Below are positions 9,474 to 22,496 of a stretch of DNA of 35,957 nt, in pieces. Under the pieces are notes generated by a model that ran no database searches, had not been told where the DNA came from, and was given only the letters and a program-made list of their open reading frames with translations. Made by a program: the position numbers and the translations under genes. The stretch is taken from the NCBI GenBank assembly GCA_019247515.1, contig JAFAOS010000315.1, positions 1 through 35,957 of the forward strand. The letters are read 5' to 3'. Positions within the stretch are counted from its first letter, which is position 1; each line of letters opens with the position of its first letter. This stretch comes from Chloroflexota bacterium (GTDB taxonomy: Bacteria; Chloroflexota; UBA6077; CF-72).

Positions 9474-10120
9474 GCAGTGTTGAGCAAGTGTTTTACCGTC
9501 CGCAGGTCGTCAACGAAAGCACGTCCCTCAGATTCGCGGGTTTCGGGGTCTGGTGCGCGCAGGATACTTGCCGGATGGACCGTGGCCACCACGTAGGGCG
9601 CCAGGCCAGTACCCTCCAGCGGCTTGCCGCGTTGCTGGGTGACGCGGAACGACGCGCCGAGTAGCGCCTGGGCGGCGGTGGCACCCAGGACCACGATCAC
9701 GCGCGGCTCGACCTCCTCCAGCTCGGCGTCCAGCCACGGCCGGCAGGCGCGGATCTCACGCGCGTTGGGCTTGCTGTGGATGCGGCGCTTGCCACGCCCG
9801 GTCCACTTGAAGTGCTTCACGGCATTGGTGACATACACCCCCGAGCGGTCGATGCCGAGCTCGTCGAGCGCGTCGTCGAGCACCCGACCGGCGGGGCCGA
9901 CAAACGGCTTACCTGCCCGATCCTCCTGGTCACCGGGCTGCTCGCCGACGAACATGACCTGGGCGCGCCGCGGCCCTTCGCCAAAGACGGTCTGGGTGCC
10001 GGTGCGATACAGGTCGCAGCCCTGGCAACCGGCGGCGGCGCGTCGAAGCTGATCCAGGTCGGGGTCGGCGTCCGCGGGAAGAAATGCGCGTGCATCCCAC
10101 GGCAGGTTCTCGGTCGACAT
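9470..10120 (-). CDS. udgX: UdgX-type uracil-DNA glycosylase (covalent uracil-DNA binding)
   Basis: 216 residues from the ATG at 10120. Motif [10 protein letters not shown] (59-67) is followed by [10 protein letters not shown], the motif-B loop VHPASIL (181-187) and the UdgX-diagnostic insertion KRRIHSKP (111-118) with His115. In the characterised mycobacterial UdgX that histidine forms a covalent bond to the DNA after uracil removal. Cys32, Cys35 and Cys126 are candidate Fe-S ligands; I could not place a fourth Cys by eye. The enzyme acts on uracil in single-stranded DNA. The frame remains open far upstream, but that stretch is antisense to the next gene. It heads a run with the GntR-Mop gene (4-bp overlap) and is divergent from the SSP411-like gene. 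Confidence 0.93.
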   Translation of the reverse strand: MSTENLPWDARAFLPADADPDLDQLRRAAAGCQGCDLYRTGTQTVFGEGPRRAQVMFVGEQPGDQEDRAGKPFVGPAGRVLDDALDELGIDRSGVYVTNAVKHFKWTGRGKRRIHSKPNAREIRACRPWLDAELEEVEPRVIVVLGATAAQALLGASFRVTQQRGKPLEGTGLAPYVVATVHPASILRAPDPETRESEGRAFVDDLRTVKHLLNTA

Positions 10121-10168
10121 GTCACGGTATACGCCAGTTGGGTCGAGGCCGGGGTTACCCTTGAAGCA
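10121..10168. promoter_or_regulatory. 48-bp divergent intergenic region between udgX and the SSP411-like gene
   Basis: On the minus strand TATACC (10126-10131) ends 5 bases before the udgX ATG, compatible with a leaderless start. The same bases form the palindrome GTATAC (10127-10132). The plus-strand gene has no clear Shine-Dalgarno. Both promoters must fit here or extend into the neighbouring gene. Confidence 0.4.
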
Positions 10169-12188
<2,020 letters not shown>

Positions 12189-12202
<14 letters not shown>

Positions 12203-13358
12203 GGCCGTACAGCCGCACGGCGTTGTCGTGGAGGATCAACCGCGCGGCATCGCGGGCCTGATCCGGTGAGCAGAAGCCTTCGTCGGTGAGGTGCGCCAGC
12301 ACCTGGGCCAGCGCGTGTTTGAAGCGTGTTGCGCCGATCCACAGCGCTTCGGGCAACGAGCCGTCAGCGCCGTACAGGATTTTGGCGTAGGGGCAGGCTT
12401 CGAGCGTCTCCATGAGGCGCTGGCGCACGTTCGGCATCCCGAACAGCGCGCCCTCCGAGACGTCGAGGTACACGTTGGGCAGGATGGCCGCCATCGCCGC
12501 GGCTTCGCCGACCCACGGCCAGCCGCCGTGGATCAGCACGACGCGGTTGGCGCGGAATCGTGGACTGTGCAGCAGCGGGTACAGGCGAGCCGGGTTGGCA
12601 CGCTCGTAGACGATGTCGGGGTCGCCAACGGCGGCGTGAATGTGGAGCCAGACGCCGCGCTCGCGAGCCACGTCGAGCGTGTGGCACAGGAGGAAATCGC
12701 GGAAGACCTTCTGCTCGCGCGGGGTCGCGTGGCGATGCGCTTCGAAATCGCGCCGGGCGGCGGCTTCTGAGACCGGTTCGACGTCGAGTCCGCTGCGGTA
12801 GGCGATGACCGACTTGAAGGCGATCGCGCCGTCGCGGATGGCCGCGTCCAGCTCCTCCTGGTAGCGGCGAAAAAAGGTGGGCCAGGCGTTTTCGGCGGGC
12901 AGCAGGTCGCGGATGAAGTTGTCGGAGCGTGCCACACGCAGCAGGCGGATGGGTGCGATGGCGCCCAGCTCCTCGAGCGTGATGCGCGGCGTGGCGCCGC
13001 CTTCGTCTACGCACAGCGTGTCGAGGCCCGCGTCATGAAAAAGTCTCGCCGTCCACGCGGCGTAGCCGGCCTCGGCCCGGGCGTTGCGCGCCCTGGTCAC
13101 GACGGACCAGTCGGGCTCGACGTCCAGAAATCGCGCGAGATGGACCAGCAGGTACTGGACGCCCAGGTTCGTGTCTCGAAACAGCTTCAGGGACGGCGCG
13201 AGCTGCTCGCTCGGCAGGAAGGGCTCGCGGACGCTGGCAATTACGCCATCTGAGAAGGCCACCGAGCCCGCGAGCTGGTCCTGGTCCACGTGGCTGGTCG
13301 AGGCGCGCCAGGGGTGGACGTGGTTGTCGACGACCGGGAGCCCGGAGAGATCGAGCAC
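12189..13358 (-). CDS. Amidohydrolase of the uronate isomerase-like / FluG N-terminal type
   Basis: 389 residues with a GTG start at 13358. TIM-barrel metal-site residues are visible: His13 and His15 (DNHVHPW), Lys182 ([10 protein letters not shown]), His239/His241 ([10 protein letters not shown]), His277 (VLIHGGWPW) and Asp332 (YGADG). The layout resembles the amidohydrolase half of FluG and the stand-alone proteins often linked to glutamine-synthetase-like enzymes, rather than the decarboxylase at 5600-6571. Substrate unknown; no glutamine synthetase-like gene is nearby. It follows the ABC-F gene by 17 bp and may be co-transcribed with it. Its stop lies inside the convergent SSP411-like gene (12189-12202 shared). 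Confidence 0.8.
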
Positions 13359-13375
13359 ACCAGGTCTCGGCGAGG

Positions 13376-15334
<1,959 letters not shown>

Positions 15335-15385
15335 GAGCCGACTCGCGAAATACTAACGGCGGGTTGTGGCACACGGCACCTCACC

Positions 15386-15745
15386 GTGCTCGGGCTCGTC
15401 TGGAGCTTGCCGAACACGCTGATCGGTCTGGGGTTTGCGCTGCTGTCGCTGACGTGGCCGCGCCCACACCATGGCCTGCTGCTGGCACGCTCGAATCGGG
15501 GCTTCGCCTATCTCTTCCTCACGCGCCGAGGTTTTGGCGCCATCACCTTCGGCCGCGTCGTCATCAGCGCCACGCCCCTCACGCCACGCTTGCTGATGCA
15601 CGAGGGCCACCACACGCGCCAGTACGAGGTGCTCGGCATGTGCTTCCTGCCCATCTATCTGTTTCTGCACGCCCGCCGCGGGTACGCGGCCAATCCGCTG
15701 GAACGCGAGGCCGAAGCCTGCGCGGCGCGCGCCTTCGACCGATGA
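15386..15745 (+). CDS. Small HExxH-motif protein of unknown function
   Basis: 119 residues from the GTG at 15386, the only usable start in frame after the divergent ABC-F gene. An N-terminal hydrophobic segment (LIGLGFALLSLTW, about 12-24) is followed by a soluble stretch with HEGHH (72-76), which satisfies HExxH, within LLMHEGHHTRQYEVLG. A further conserved-looking NPLEREAEACA (103-113) offers a third acidic ligand. This matches small bacterial hypothetical proteins with HExxH-RQY and NPxEREA motifs, possibly metal-dependent, but I know of no assigned activity. The second hydrophobic patch CFLPIYLFLHA (86-96) suggests membrane association. The stop overlaps the next start (ATGA), so it is translationally coupled to the acetyltransferase. 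Confidence 0.7.
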   Translation: MLGLVWSLPNTLIGLGFALLSLTWPRPHHGLLLARSNRGFAYLFLTRRGFGAITFGRVVISATPLTPRLLMHEGHHTRQYEVLGMCFLPIYLFLHARRGYAANPLEREAEACAARAFDR

Positions 15746-16467
15746 GCGTCGTCGTTCGCGAAGTTAGCGACCCCGACGATCCGGCTATCGCGGGCTTCGG
15801 CGTCATGCAGAATGCCGCCTACTTCGCCCCCGAGACGCTGATTCCGGCGCAATACATCCCGCGCCTGCTGGCCGGCGAGACGGGCCCCCGCCGCAATTTT
15901 CTCGTCGTCGCTGAGCTGGAGGGACGCGTGGTGGGCGGCGCCCTGTTCCACTGGCTTGCCGACGCCGGCAGCGGCTTTTCCAGCTTCCTCGGCGTCGACC
16001 GCGCGCTGCGGCAGCAGGGCGTTGCGCGACGCCTCCACGAGCAGCGCTTCCGAATACTGGATCGCGCCGCGGGTGGGCGCGTGCCTGGTGTCTTCATCGA
16101 CGTCGTCAATCCGGCTCGGCTCTCAAAGCAAGACCTGGAACGTGAGCGGCGCGCCGGCTCCGACCCGTGGGACCGACGTCGAGCGTTCGAACGCCTGGGT
16201 TTCAAACAGGTCGACATTCGCTACGAGCAGCCAGTGGGTGGACCCGGCGGTGGCCCGGTGACAATTCTCGACCTGCTGTACTGCCCGCACGAGCCGGCCA
16301 GCACGGTCGCGACGCGGCTCGTGGTGGCCACCATGCGCGCCTACTGGTCACCGTGGCTGGGCCAATCCGCCGAACGCCACGCCCGTGAGCTCGAAAGCCG
16401 AGCACACGGGGCCACCCGGCTGGCGTTGATCTCGCCGCTGCCGCCGGCGATCGATCCGCCATACTAG
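15742..16467 (+). CDS. GNAT-family acetyltransferase
   Basis: 241 residues from the ATG at 15742, which overlaps the upstream stop by 4 bp. The acetyl-CoA binding motif A is recognisable as SFLGVDRALRQQGVARRLHE (81-100), with the R/Q-x-x-G-x-A pyrophosphate loop. A preceding strand pair FLVVAELEGRVVGGALFHW is typical of GNAT folds, and PGVFIDVVNP and RRAFERLGFKQVDIRY give the later strands. The C terminus (about 180-241) carries an extension unlike minimal GNATs. The acceptor is unknown. It lies 19 bp upstream of the phosphate-transport pair and may share its transcript. Confidence 0.8.
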   Translation: MSVVVREVSDPDDPAIAGFGVMQNAAYFAPETLIPAQYIPRLLAGETGPRRNFLVVAELEGRVVGGALFHWLADAGSGFSSFLGVDRALRQQGVARRLHEQRFRILDRAAGGRVPGVFIDVVNPARLSKQDLERERRAGSDPWDRRRAFERLGFKQVDIRYEQPVGGPGGGPVTILDLLYCPHEPASTVATRLVVATMRAYWSPWLGQSAERHARELESRAHGATRLALISPLPPAIDPPY

Positions 16468-16486
16468 TGCTGAACTGAACGCAAGA

Positions 16487-17128
16487 ATGCTGGCCCGACT
16501 CAAATTTATTCCCCAGGATGACCGTTTTTACGACCTGTTCAATCGCGGCGCCGAAAACATTCTCGAAGGCGCGCGTCTGCTACACGACCTGCTCAACAAC
16601 TTCGTCGACGTCGATCGCAAAGCCCGCCACCTGAAGGACATCGAGCACACTGGCGACGAGATCACCCACGAGGTGTTCGGCGCGCTGCACCGCACGTTTA
16701 TCACCCCACTCGACCGCGAAGACATCAGCCACCTGGCGTCGGCACTCGACGACGTCATCGACTGGATCGAAGAAGTCGGGCGGCGCGTTCGGCTGTACCA
16801 CATCGAGAAGCCCACGCCGATCGCCTGTCAATTTTCAAAAGTGATCCTCGAGCAAGCCGAGCAGATTGCCCGCGCGGTGCCGCTGCTCGAGGAGCGCAGC
16901 CAGGCCAAGGTGCTGCAGGCAGCCACGCAGGAAATCCACCGACTCGAGAACGAGGGCGATGACCTGCTGGCGGACGCCATCGCCACCCTCTACGACGGCG
17001 TCACCGAAGTGCCTCAGCTGATCTTCGCCATGCGTTGGAACGATCTCTATCAACTGCTCGAGGACACCACCGACAAAGCCGAGAACGTGGCTACGGTACT
17101 CAACACTATCGCGCTCAAGAACGCGTGA
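16487..17128 (+). CDS. DUF47/PhoU-like protein associated with Pit transport
   Basis: 213 residues, the usual size for the DUF47 (TIGR00153) family. It is all-helical, starting MLARLKFIPQDDRFYDLFNRGAEN without a signal peptide. Family-typical positions include LKDIEHTGDEITHEV (44-58), TPLDREDI (73-80) and HRLENEGDDLL (151-161). The acidic clusters resemble PhoU metal sites. DUF47 proteins are cytosolic partners of Pit-type phosphate transporters and probably regulate them. The stop overlaps the Pit start by 4 bp (GTGA), which supports a stoichiometric pair. Confidence 0.92.
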   Translation: MLARLKFIPQDDRFYDLFNRGAENILEGARLLHDLLNNFVDVDRKARHLKDIEHTGDEITHEVFGALHRTFITPLDREDISHLASALDDVIDWIEEVGRRVRLYHIEKPTPIACQFSKVILEQAEQIARAVPLLEERSQAKVLQAATQEIHRLENEGDDLLADAIATLYDGVTEVPQLIFAMRWNDLYQLLEDTTDKAENVATVLNTIALKNA

Positions 17129-18126
17129 GTGCCGATCTGGCCATTCTGCTGATCACCATTGGTCTCGGGCTGACTTTCGACTTCATCAACGGCTTCCACG
17201 ACACGGCCAACGCGATTGCTACCGTGGTCGCCACCCGCGCGCTGTCGCCTGGGCAGGCGGTCCTGATGGCCGGTGTGCTGAACTTCGTCGGCGCGCTGTC
17301 AGGCACGGCGGTCGCGACGACCGTCGGCATGGGCATCATCCCGCCTGAGATCTCGACCCAGACGCTGGTCATCTCGGCGCTGATCGCGGCCATCGTGTGG
17401 AACCTGGTCACCTGGTATTTCGGCTTGCCGTCGAGCTCGAGCCACGCGCTGATCTTCAGCCTGGTCGGAGCGGGCGTGGCGACCGCCGGCTGGAGCGCGA
17501 TCGACCTGACCGGCTTGCAGAAAACCTTTCAGGGACTGGTGTTTTCGCCGGTCCTTGGCTTTCTGGCGGCGTTTCTGGTGATGCTCGGGCTGCTCAATGC
17601 CTTCGCGCGCGCGTTCCCGGCCACGGTGACCCGCATTTTCGGTCGCGCTCAGCTGCTGTCGGCAGCGTACATGGCCTTCTCGCATGGCTCGAACGACGCC
17701 CAGAAGACCATGGGGGTCATGACCATGGCCCTCGCCACCTACCTGCACTGGGGCGGGACCGACTGGCAGGTTCCACTATGGATCATCCTGTGCGCGGCGA
17801 CGGCCATGGGGCTCGGCACGTCCATCGGCGGCTGGCGGATCATTCGCACCGTGGGCCTGCGGGTCGTGCAACTGCGACCAATCCACGGTTTCGCGGCGGA
17901 AACGGCCGCGGCGACGGTCATCGAGTTTGCCAGCCGACTGGGCGTGCCGGTCTCGACAACCCATACGATTAGCTCCGCCATTATGGGTGTGGGCGCCACG
18001 CGTCGCCTGTCCGCGGTCCGCTGGGGTATCGCCGGTCAGATCGTCATGGGCTGGGTGCTGACCATTCCGGCGTGCTTCATGCTCGCCTGGGCGGTTCGAT
18101 CATTGATCGGTCTGGCAGGCGCCTGA
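17125..18126 (+). CDS. pit: Low-affinity inorganic phosphate transporter (Pit/PHO4 family)
   Basis: 333 residues from the GTG at 17125. Both PHO4 signature repeats are present: GFHDTANAIATVV (23-35) in the first half and SHGSNDAQKTMGV (186-198) in the second, each at the start of a block of membrane segments, and a late GVPVSTTHTISSAIMG motif. About ten hydrophobic segments are visible. The family imports metal-phosphate with protons or Na+ across the cytoplasmic membrane. Overlapping DUF47 upstream supports phosphate as substrate; sulfate transport by related PHO4 proteins is the alternative. The aminotransferase begins 3 bp after its stop. Confidence 0.93.
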   Translation: MSADLAILLITIGLGLTFDFINGFHDTANAIATVVATRALSPGQAVLMAGVLNFVGALSGTAVATTVGMGIIPPEISTQTLVISALIAAIVWNLVTWYFGLPSSSSHALIFSLVGAGVATAGWSAIDLTGLQKTFQGLVFSPVLGFLAAFLVMLGLLNAFARAFPATVTRIFGRAQLLSAAYMAFSHGSNDAQKTMGVMTMALATYLHWGGTDWQVPLWIILCAATAMGLGTSIGGWRIIRTVGLRVVQLRPIHGFAAETAAATVIEFASRLGVPVSTTHTISSAIMGVGATRRLSAVRWGIAGQIVMGWVLTIPACFMLAWAVRSLIGLAGA

Positions 18127-18129
18127 AAC

Positions 18130-19248
18130 GTGCCGCTCCGCCCGCGCGAATTCGTCCAGCACCTCACGCCGTACGAGTGGGAAGCCATGGCCAGCGACGT
18201 GGCGGCCGCGGCGGGCATCCGCGAGTCGGAGGTGGTCCGCTTCGACACCAACACGGCTGCCTGGCCGCCGGCGGCCTGGGAGCAGACGGTGCTCGACGTC
18301 CCACGGCTGCCCGTCAACGAGTACCCCCACCCGTCGAACGAGCCGCTGCGCTCGGCGTTGGCTGGCCGCTTTGGGGTTGCGCCCGAGCAGGTGGTGGTGA
18401 CGTGTGGGGCGGATGAGGCGCTTTTTCTCGTGGCGACCGCCTACCTTGGGCCCGGGCGGGCGGGGGTGGTTGCCGACCCGAGCTTCTCCATGTTTGGCGT
18501 GGTGACCGAAGCCGCCGGCGGCAGACTCGTGAAAGTGCCCGTCGACGAAGACTGGCAGCTACCGTTGGCACCGGTGCTGGCCGCGGCGCGTGAGCCTTCG
18601 GTCGGTGTCGTCTGGCTGTGCAGCCCCAGCAATCCCACCGGCCGCACCCTCGCCGACGACTTCGTGCCGACGCTGCTGCGCGAGCTGCCGGATGTGGCGG
18701 TTGTCGTCGACGAGGCGTACGCGGAGATCAGCGGCTGTTCGATTGCCGAACTGGTGCTCGAGGCGCCGAATGGCATCCTGATCCGAACCTTTTCCAAGGG
18801 CTACGGACTGGCGGGGGCGCGGGTCGGCTACGTGGTCAGCAACGCCGAGGTGGCGACGACGCTGGAGACGCTGCGGCTGCCGCAGAACATGACCGCCTTC
18901 GGCATCGCCGCCGCGTGTCGCGCGCTGGAGGACCAGGCCGGCCTCCAGGCACGCGTCGCCTCAATCGTCGCGGAGCGGACCCGCTTTTCTCAGGAGCTCG
19001 CCGCGCGAGGTTGGCAGCTGGTGCCATCCTCGGCCAACTTCCTCCTGGGGAGTCCGCCACGGCCGGCTCTGGAGGTCGCCGCCTGGCTGCAAGGCGCCGG
19101 GCTGATCGTGCGCACCTACCCGAGACACCCGCGGCTCAAGGACTGGCTGCGCGTGACCGTGCGCGCGCCCGAAGAGGACGATCGATTGCTGGCGCGCCTC
19201 GACGCCCTCACCCGCGCTTCGCGCGACCTCTCCCAGAGGGAGAGGTGA
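18130..19248 (+). CDS. Histidinol-phosphate aminotransferase-like class I/II PLP aminotransferase
   Basis: 372 residues from the GTG at 18130. PLP-site residues: Lys223 in RTFSKGYGLAGARVGY, SPSNPTG (165-171), DEAYAEI (194-200), and Arg231. The NEYPHPSNEPLRSALAGRFG stretch matches HisC/CobD-type enzymes, whose usual role is the transamination of histidinol phosphate or another phosphorylated amino alcohol. No other his genes are present, so HisC, CobD-like or a broader aromatic aminotransferase role are all possible. Residues 366-372 (DLSQRER) and the first base of the stop are encoded by the palindromic repeat at 19226-19246, so the C terminus was probably reshaped by that element. Confidence 0.88.
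   Translation: MPLRPREFVQHLTPYEWEAMASDVAAAAGIRESEVVRFDTNTAAWPPAAWEQTVLDVPRLPVNEYPHPSNEPLRSALAGRFGVAPEQVVVTCGADEALFLVATAYLGPGRAGVVADPSFSMFGVVTEAAGGRLVKVPVDEDWQLPLAPVLAAAREPSVGVVWLCSPSNPTGRTLADDFVPTLLRELPDVAVVVDEAYAEISGCSIAELVLEAPNGILIRTFSKGYGLAGARVGYVVSNAEVATTLETLRLPQNMTAFGIAAACRALEDQAGLQARVASIVAERTRFSQELAARGWQLVPSSANFLLGSPPRPALEVAAWLQGAGLIVRTYPRHPRLKDWLRVTVRAPEEDDRLLARLDALTRASRDLSQRER
19226..19246. repeat. Interspersed palindromic repeat (CCTCTCCC type), copy 1
   Basis: Perfect inverted repeat: arms ACCTCTCCC and GGGAGAGGT, each 9 bp, around an AGA loop. It covers the end of the aminotransferase reading frame and lies 8 bp before the stop of the convergent ftsH. The same arm and loop recur at 34469-34489, also at a convergent junction. 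Could act as a bidirectional terminator, though there is no T-run. Confidence 0.8.
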
Positions 19249-19254
19249 TCGGGG

Positions 19255-21318
19255 TCAGGAGGCGTCGGCGGCGCTGAACGCGGCGGCGGGGACCACGGCG
19301 ATCGGGGCCTCGTTGGTCCGCGGGGCGGGATGCAGCTGCGTCACCTGCAGGATTTCGCGCTCGTCGAGCGTCTCGTGCTCGAGCAGCGCGTGTGCCAGAC
19401 GGTCGAGCGCGTCGCGGTGCCCGCTCAGCAGCCGTACGCCTTCGGCGTAGCACTCCTGCAGGATGCGCTCAACTTCGTCGTCGATCACCTTCGCGGTCGA
19501 CTCACTGTAGGGCTTGCCTGAACCCAGGCCGGCGAGGGCGTCGCCGCGCAAGAACGGATCGTCGCGCCCGGACAGCGTCACCGGACCAAGCTTTTCGCTC
19601 ATGCCCCAGCGGGTGACCATCTGGCGCGCCAGGTCGGTCGCCTGCTGGATGTCGTTCTCGGCGCCCGTGGTTCGACCACCATAGACGACTTCTTCGGCAG
19701 CCCGGCCGCCCATGGCGCCGGTGATTCGCGCCCGCAGGTACTCCTCGCTGTAATTGTGGCGATCGTCCTCGGGGCGCTGGTAGGTGACGCCCAGCGCCTG
19801 GCCGCGGGGCATGATCGTGACGCGGTTGACGGGGTCGGCGCCCGGCACCAGCAGGCCGAGAATGGTGTGGCCGCCCTCGTGATAGGCGACCCGCTCGCGC
19901 TCGGCCGGACTCATCACCACGCTGCGCGCGGGTCCAAGCACCAGTTTTTCGAGGGCATCCAGGAAGTCGGTCTGATGCACGCGGTCCTCGTTGCGGCGGG
20001 CGGCCATCAGCGCCGCTTCATTGACCAGGTTGCGCAGGTCGGCGCCGACGAGCCCGGGTGTCGACGAAGCCACAATCTTGAGGTCGACGTCCGAAGCGAG
20101 CGGCACACCCCGGGTATGGACGCGCAGGATCGCTTCGCGCCCGACTTTGTCCGGCGGGTTGACGGTCACGCGACGGTCGAAGCGGCCCGGCCGCAGCAAA
20201 GCCTGATCGAGCACATCGGGACGATTGGTCGCCGCCAGAACGATGACGCCTTCGCGCGAGGAGAAGCCGTCCATCTCGGTCAGGATCTGATTCAGCGTCT
20301 GCTCGCGTTCGTCGTTGCCACCAAAGGCGCCGGTGCCACGCGCGCGACCGATGGCGTCGAGCTCGTCGATGAAGATGATGGCGGGCGCGGCTTCGCGGGC
20401 TTGCTTGAACAGGTCGCGCACACGGCTGGCGCCCACGCCCACGATCATTTCGACGAACTCGCTGGCGCCCATGCTGAAAAAGGGCACGTTGGCTTCGCCG
20501 GCGACCGCGCGCGCCAGTAGCGTCTTGCCCGTGCCGGGAGCGCCAATCAGCAGGACACCCTTCGGCACGGCGCCACCGAGTCGCGTGTACTTGGACGGGT
20601 CACGCAAGAAGTCGACGATTTCTTCGAGCTCGCCCTTGGCCTCGTCGATACCGGCGACGTCGGCGAAGGTGATGCGCGCGGCGCCGTCGCTGGTCTGGTC
20701 GTAGCGTTTAGCGCGGCTGCGCCCCAATCCGAACGGTCCGCTCGAGCCGCCGAGCTGGCTCGCGGCGCGGCTGGAAATCCAGAAGAACAGACCGATCAGC
20801 AGAATCGTCGGGCCGAAGCTCAGCAGCAGGTTCTGCCACCAGCTGCGCGTCACGTCGAGCGAGTGGGCGTTGATCGTGACGTTGTGCTGCTCGAGCAGGG
20901 TCTCCAGGCCGGGGTCGGCGAACGTCGGCTGCACGGTCTCGAACAGCGTCGAGGTTTGTTGCTGCTGACCCTGCTGCGGCTGGTCCGGATAGGTGACCGC
21001 GTTTTTGAATGTGCCCTGGATCGTGTCGCCCTGGCTGGTCACTTCGACGACGTTGTCGGCGGTTACCTGTTGCTTGAAGAAGGTGTAGGGGACGTCGATG
21101 CGCGGGTTGGGGCGTTCGGGCAGGAAGACCTGCACGAGCAGGTAGTTGAGCACCAGCACGATGACGAAGCTGATCCACCACGGCTTCGGCTGCATCAACG
21201 GGTTCTTTTTGGGGGGCGGCTGCTTGTTGCCTTTTCCCGAGGACGGCTGAACGTCGTTCGGCCCCGGCGGACGTGGACGCGCGCGGGTGACCCCGTTCGT
21301 CGACTTATCGCCCGCCAT
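19255..21318 (-). CDS. ftsH: ATP-dependent membrane zinc metalloprotease FtsH
   Basis: 687 residues. A basic, Pro-rich N terminus (1-45) precedes membrane segment 1 (about 48-66); an external domain (70-158) with a Gln-rich loop [11 protein letters not shown] (111-121); membrane segment 2 (162-182); then the AAA module with Walker A GAPGTGKT (259-266), Walker [12 protein letters not shown] (314-324) and arginine-finger region [10 protein letters not shown]. The zinc site is HEGGH (480-484, usually HEAGH) with the third ligand in TGAENDI (Asp556). FtsH degrades misfolded membrane proteins and selected regulators at the inner face of the membrane. It starts 36 bp after the CoA-type Nudix gene, a gap filled by a perfect palindrome and a TATAAC element. 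It is convergent with the aminotransferase. Confidence 0.97.
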   Translation of the reverse strand: MAGDKSTNGVTRARPRPPGPNDVQPSSGKGNKQPPPKKNPLMQPKPWWISFVIVLVLNYLLVQVFLPERPNPRIDVPYTFFKQQVTADNVVEVTSQGDTIQGTFKNAVTYPDQPQQGQQQQTSTLFETVQPTFADPGLETLLEQHNVTINAHSLDVTRSWWQNLLLSFGPTILLIGLFFWISSRAASQLGGSSGPFGLGRSRAKRYDQTSDGAARITFADVAGIDEAKGELEEIVDFLRDPSKYTRLGGAVPKGVLLIGAPGTGKTLLARAVAGEANVPFFSMGASEFVEMIVGVGASRVRDLFKQAREAAPAIIFIDELDAIGRARGTGAFGGNDEREQTLNQILTEMDGFSSREGVIVLAATNRPDVLDQALLRPGRFDRRVTVNPPDKVGREAILRVHTRGVPLASDVDLKIVASSTPGLVGADLRNLVNEAALMAARRNEDRVHQTDFLDALEKLVLGPARSVVMSPAERERVAYHEGGHTILGLLVPGADPVNRVTIMPRGQALGVTYQRPEDDRHNYSEEYLRARITGAMGGRAAEEVVYGGRTTGAENDIQQATDLARQMVTRWGMSEKLGPVTLSGRDDPFLRGDALAGLGSGKPYSESTAKVIDDEVERILQECYAEGVRLLSGHRDALDRLAHALLEHETLDEREILQVTQLHPAPRTNEAPIAVVPAAAFSAADAS

Positions 21319-21341
21319 TACGTGTGCTCCAGAGCATCGCT

Positions 21342-21359
21342 CGTGCCAGGCACGTTATA
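21342..21359 (-). promoter_or_regulatory. Candidate ftsH promoter -10 (TATAAC) overlapping a palindrome
   Basis: On the minus strand TATAAC (21354-21359) is followed at once by CGTGCC-A-GGCACG (21342-21354), a perfect 6-bp-arm palindrome. The expected transcript start falls inside the palindrome, the usual place for a repressor operator. No clear -35 is seen. Confidence 0.35.
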
Positions 21360-21867
21360 CGGTGTGGGTGGCCAGGTACTCGCGAATTGAGCCGACGATG
21401 CGGTACGTGGCGCCCCACAGTTTGTGCGGCCCGATCCAGTAGAACGGGATCTCGCGCGGCTCGGACCAGCCCGGCAACTGCCAGGTTTCCACCGCGTGCG
21501 CCTCGGGTCGGACGAGGTCGTCCAGTCGGACCTCGAGGATCTCGTCGATCTCGGTTTCCTGCCGGCGCCAGGTCGGCGGGGCGCCGTTCAGCCTGCCCAG
21601 GAACGGAGAGACGCGGTAGCCGGTGGCCATGGTCTCGACAATCGGGAGATCGGTCAGCACCTCCACCTGCCTGGGGTTGAGACCAACCTCTTCTTCGGCC
21701 TCGCGCAAAGCCGTCGCCAGCAAGTCCGCGTCCTCGGGCTCGCGCCGCCCACCCGGGAACGCGATCTGGCCGCCATGGATGCCATGCGGGCTGCGACGGA
21801 TGAACACGAGTCGCAGGTCGTGGCGCGGGTCGCGATAGATAGGCGCCAGGACGGCCGAGTCGAGCAT
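21355..21867 (-). CDS. CoA pyrophosphatase-type Nudix hydrolase (CoaP/NudL-like)
   Basis: 170 residues from the ATG at 21867. The CoA-specific motif HGIHGGQIAFPGG (28-40) leads into the Nudix helix REAEEEVGL (55-63). This pairing marks the family that cleaves CoA or acyl-CoA to 3',5'-ADP and phosphopantetheine with Mg or Mn. The N terminus is shorter than usual, beginning directly at the first strand (AVLAPIYRD). The start overlaps the stop of the histidine phosphatase by one base (TGATG), so it is translationally coupled. Confidence 0.88.
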   Translation of the reverse strand: MLDSAVLAPIYRDPRHDLRLVFIRRSPHGIHGGQIAFPGGRREPEDADLLATALREAEEEVGLNPRQVEVLTDLPIVETMATGYRVSPFLGRLNGAPPTWRRQETEIDEILEVRLDDLVRPEAHAVETWQLPGWSEPREIPFYWIGPHKLWGATYRIVGSIREYLATHTV

Positions 21868-22496
21868 CAGGCCGCGGCCTGGGCGTGGGGCACCAGCAGC
21901 GTCGCGTCCTCGAACCTCCCCGCGGCGTCGAAACACAGGCGGTACAGGACGCCTGGCTCGATATACGGCTTGGGGAAGATCGTGCGCGGATCGAGCGCCA
22001 ACCCCGCGAGCGTGCCGACCAGGATCAGGATCGGGTCGCCATGGCTGACGCCCAGGACTTCGTGTCCGGCGTGGCGGCGCAGCACGCGTCCGAGCCAGCG
22101 CTGCATTCGGTCGTGAATCGCGTGGAGCGTGTCGTCGTCCGGGTGGCGTGGGTGACTGTAGAAGTCCCAGTCGATCTGTTCGAGGGCCTCGACAGGCTCG
22201 CCTTCCCACGCGGTGCGCACCTCGATCAGGTCCGAGTCCTGGCGTACCCGCCCGAGCTCCGGATGAACGGCCAGCACCGCGTCGGCGGTCCGTCGCGCGC
22301 GCAGCATCGGGCTGGAGTAGATCGCTACGAGCGGGCGCGGCCGCAGCGTGTCGGCCAGCGCCTGCGCCTGGCGTCGACCTTCGGCAGTCAGGCCAACGCG
22401 CGGGAGCCGGCCGTACAGGACGTTGTTGGGGTTGTGGACCTCACCGTGGCGCGCCAGCCAGACGGTGGTGCAGCGCGACGAATCAGTGGATGACAA
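21867..22496 (-). CDS. Histidine phosphatase superfamily (phosphoglycerate mutase-like) protein
   Basis: 209 residues from a TTG at 22496, the only initiation-type codon close to the domain start in this frame. The catalytic RHGE (16-19, His17) and the second histidine in VSHGDPI (150-156, His152) are intact, with Glu102-104-region acid VEALEQIDW, and SSPMLRARRTAD (61-72) as the substrate-loop arginines. It resembles the actinobacterial MSMEG_4193-like group more than glycolytic mutases; a phosphatase on a small phosphate ester is likely, substrate unknown. It overlaps the DUF350 gene by 14 bp upstream and the Nudix gene by 1 bp downstream. Confidence 0.85.
   Translation of the reverse strand: MSSTDSSRCTTVWLARHGEVHNPNNVLYGRLPRVGLTAEGRRQAQALADTLRPRPLVAIYSSPMLRARRTADAVLAVHPELGRVRQDSDLIEVRTAWEGEPVEALEQIDWDFYSHPRHPDDDTLHAIHDRMQRWLGRVLRRHAGHEVLGVSHGDPILILVGTLAGLALDPRTIFPKPYIEPGVLYRLCFDAAGRFEDATLLVPHAQAAA

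Noticed and set aside
9776-10168. Long plus-strand extension before the SSP411-like domain
   Set aside because: It is antisense to udgX and the family begins at the GTG at 10169.
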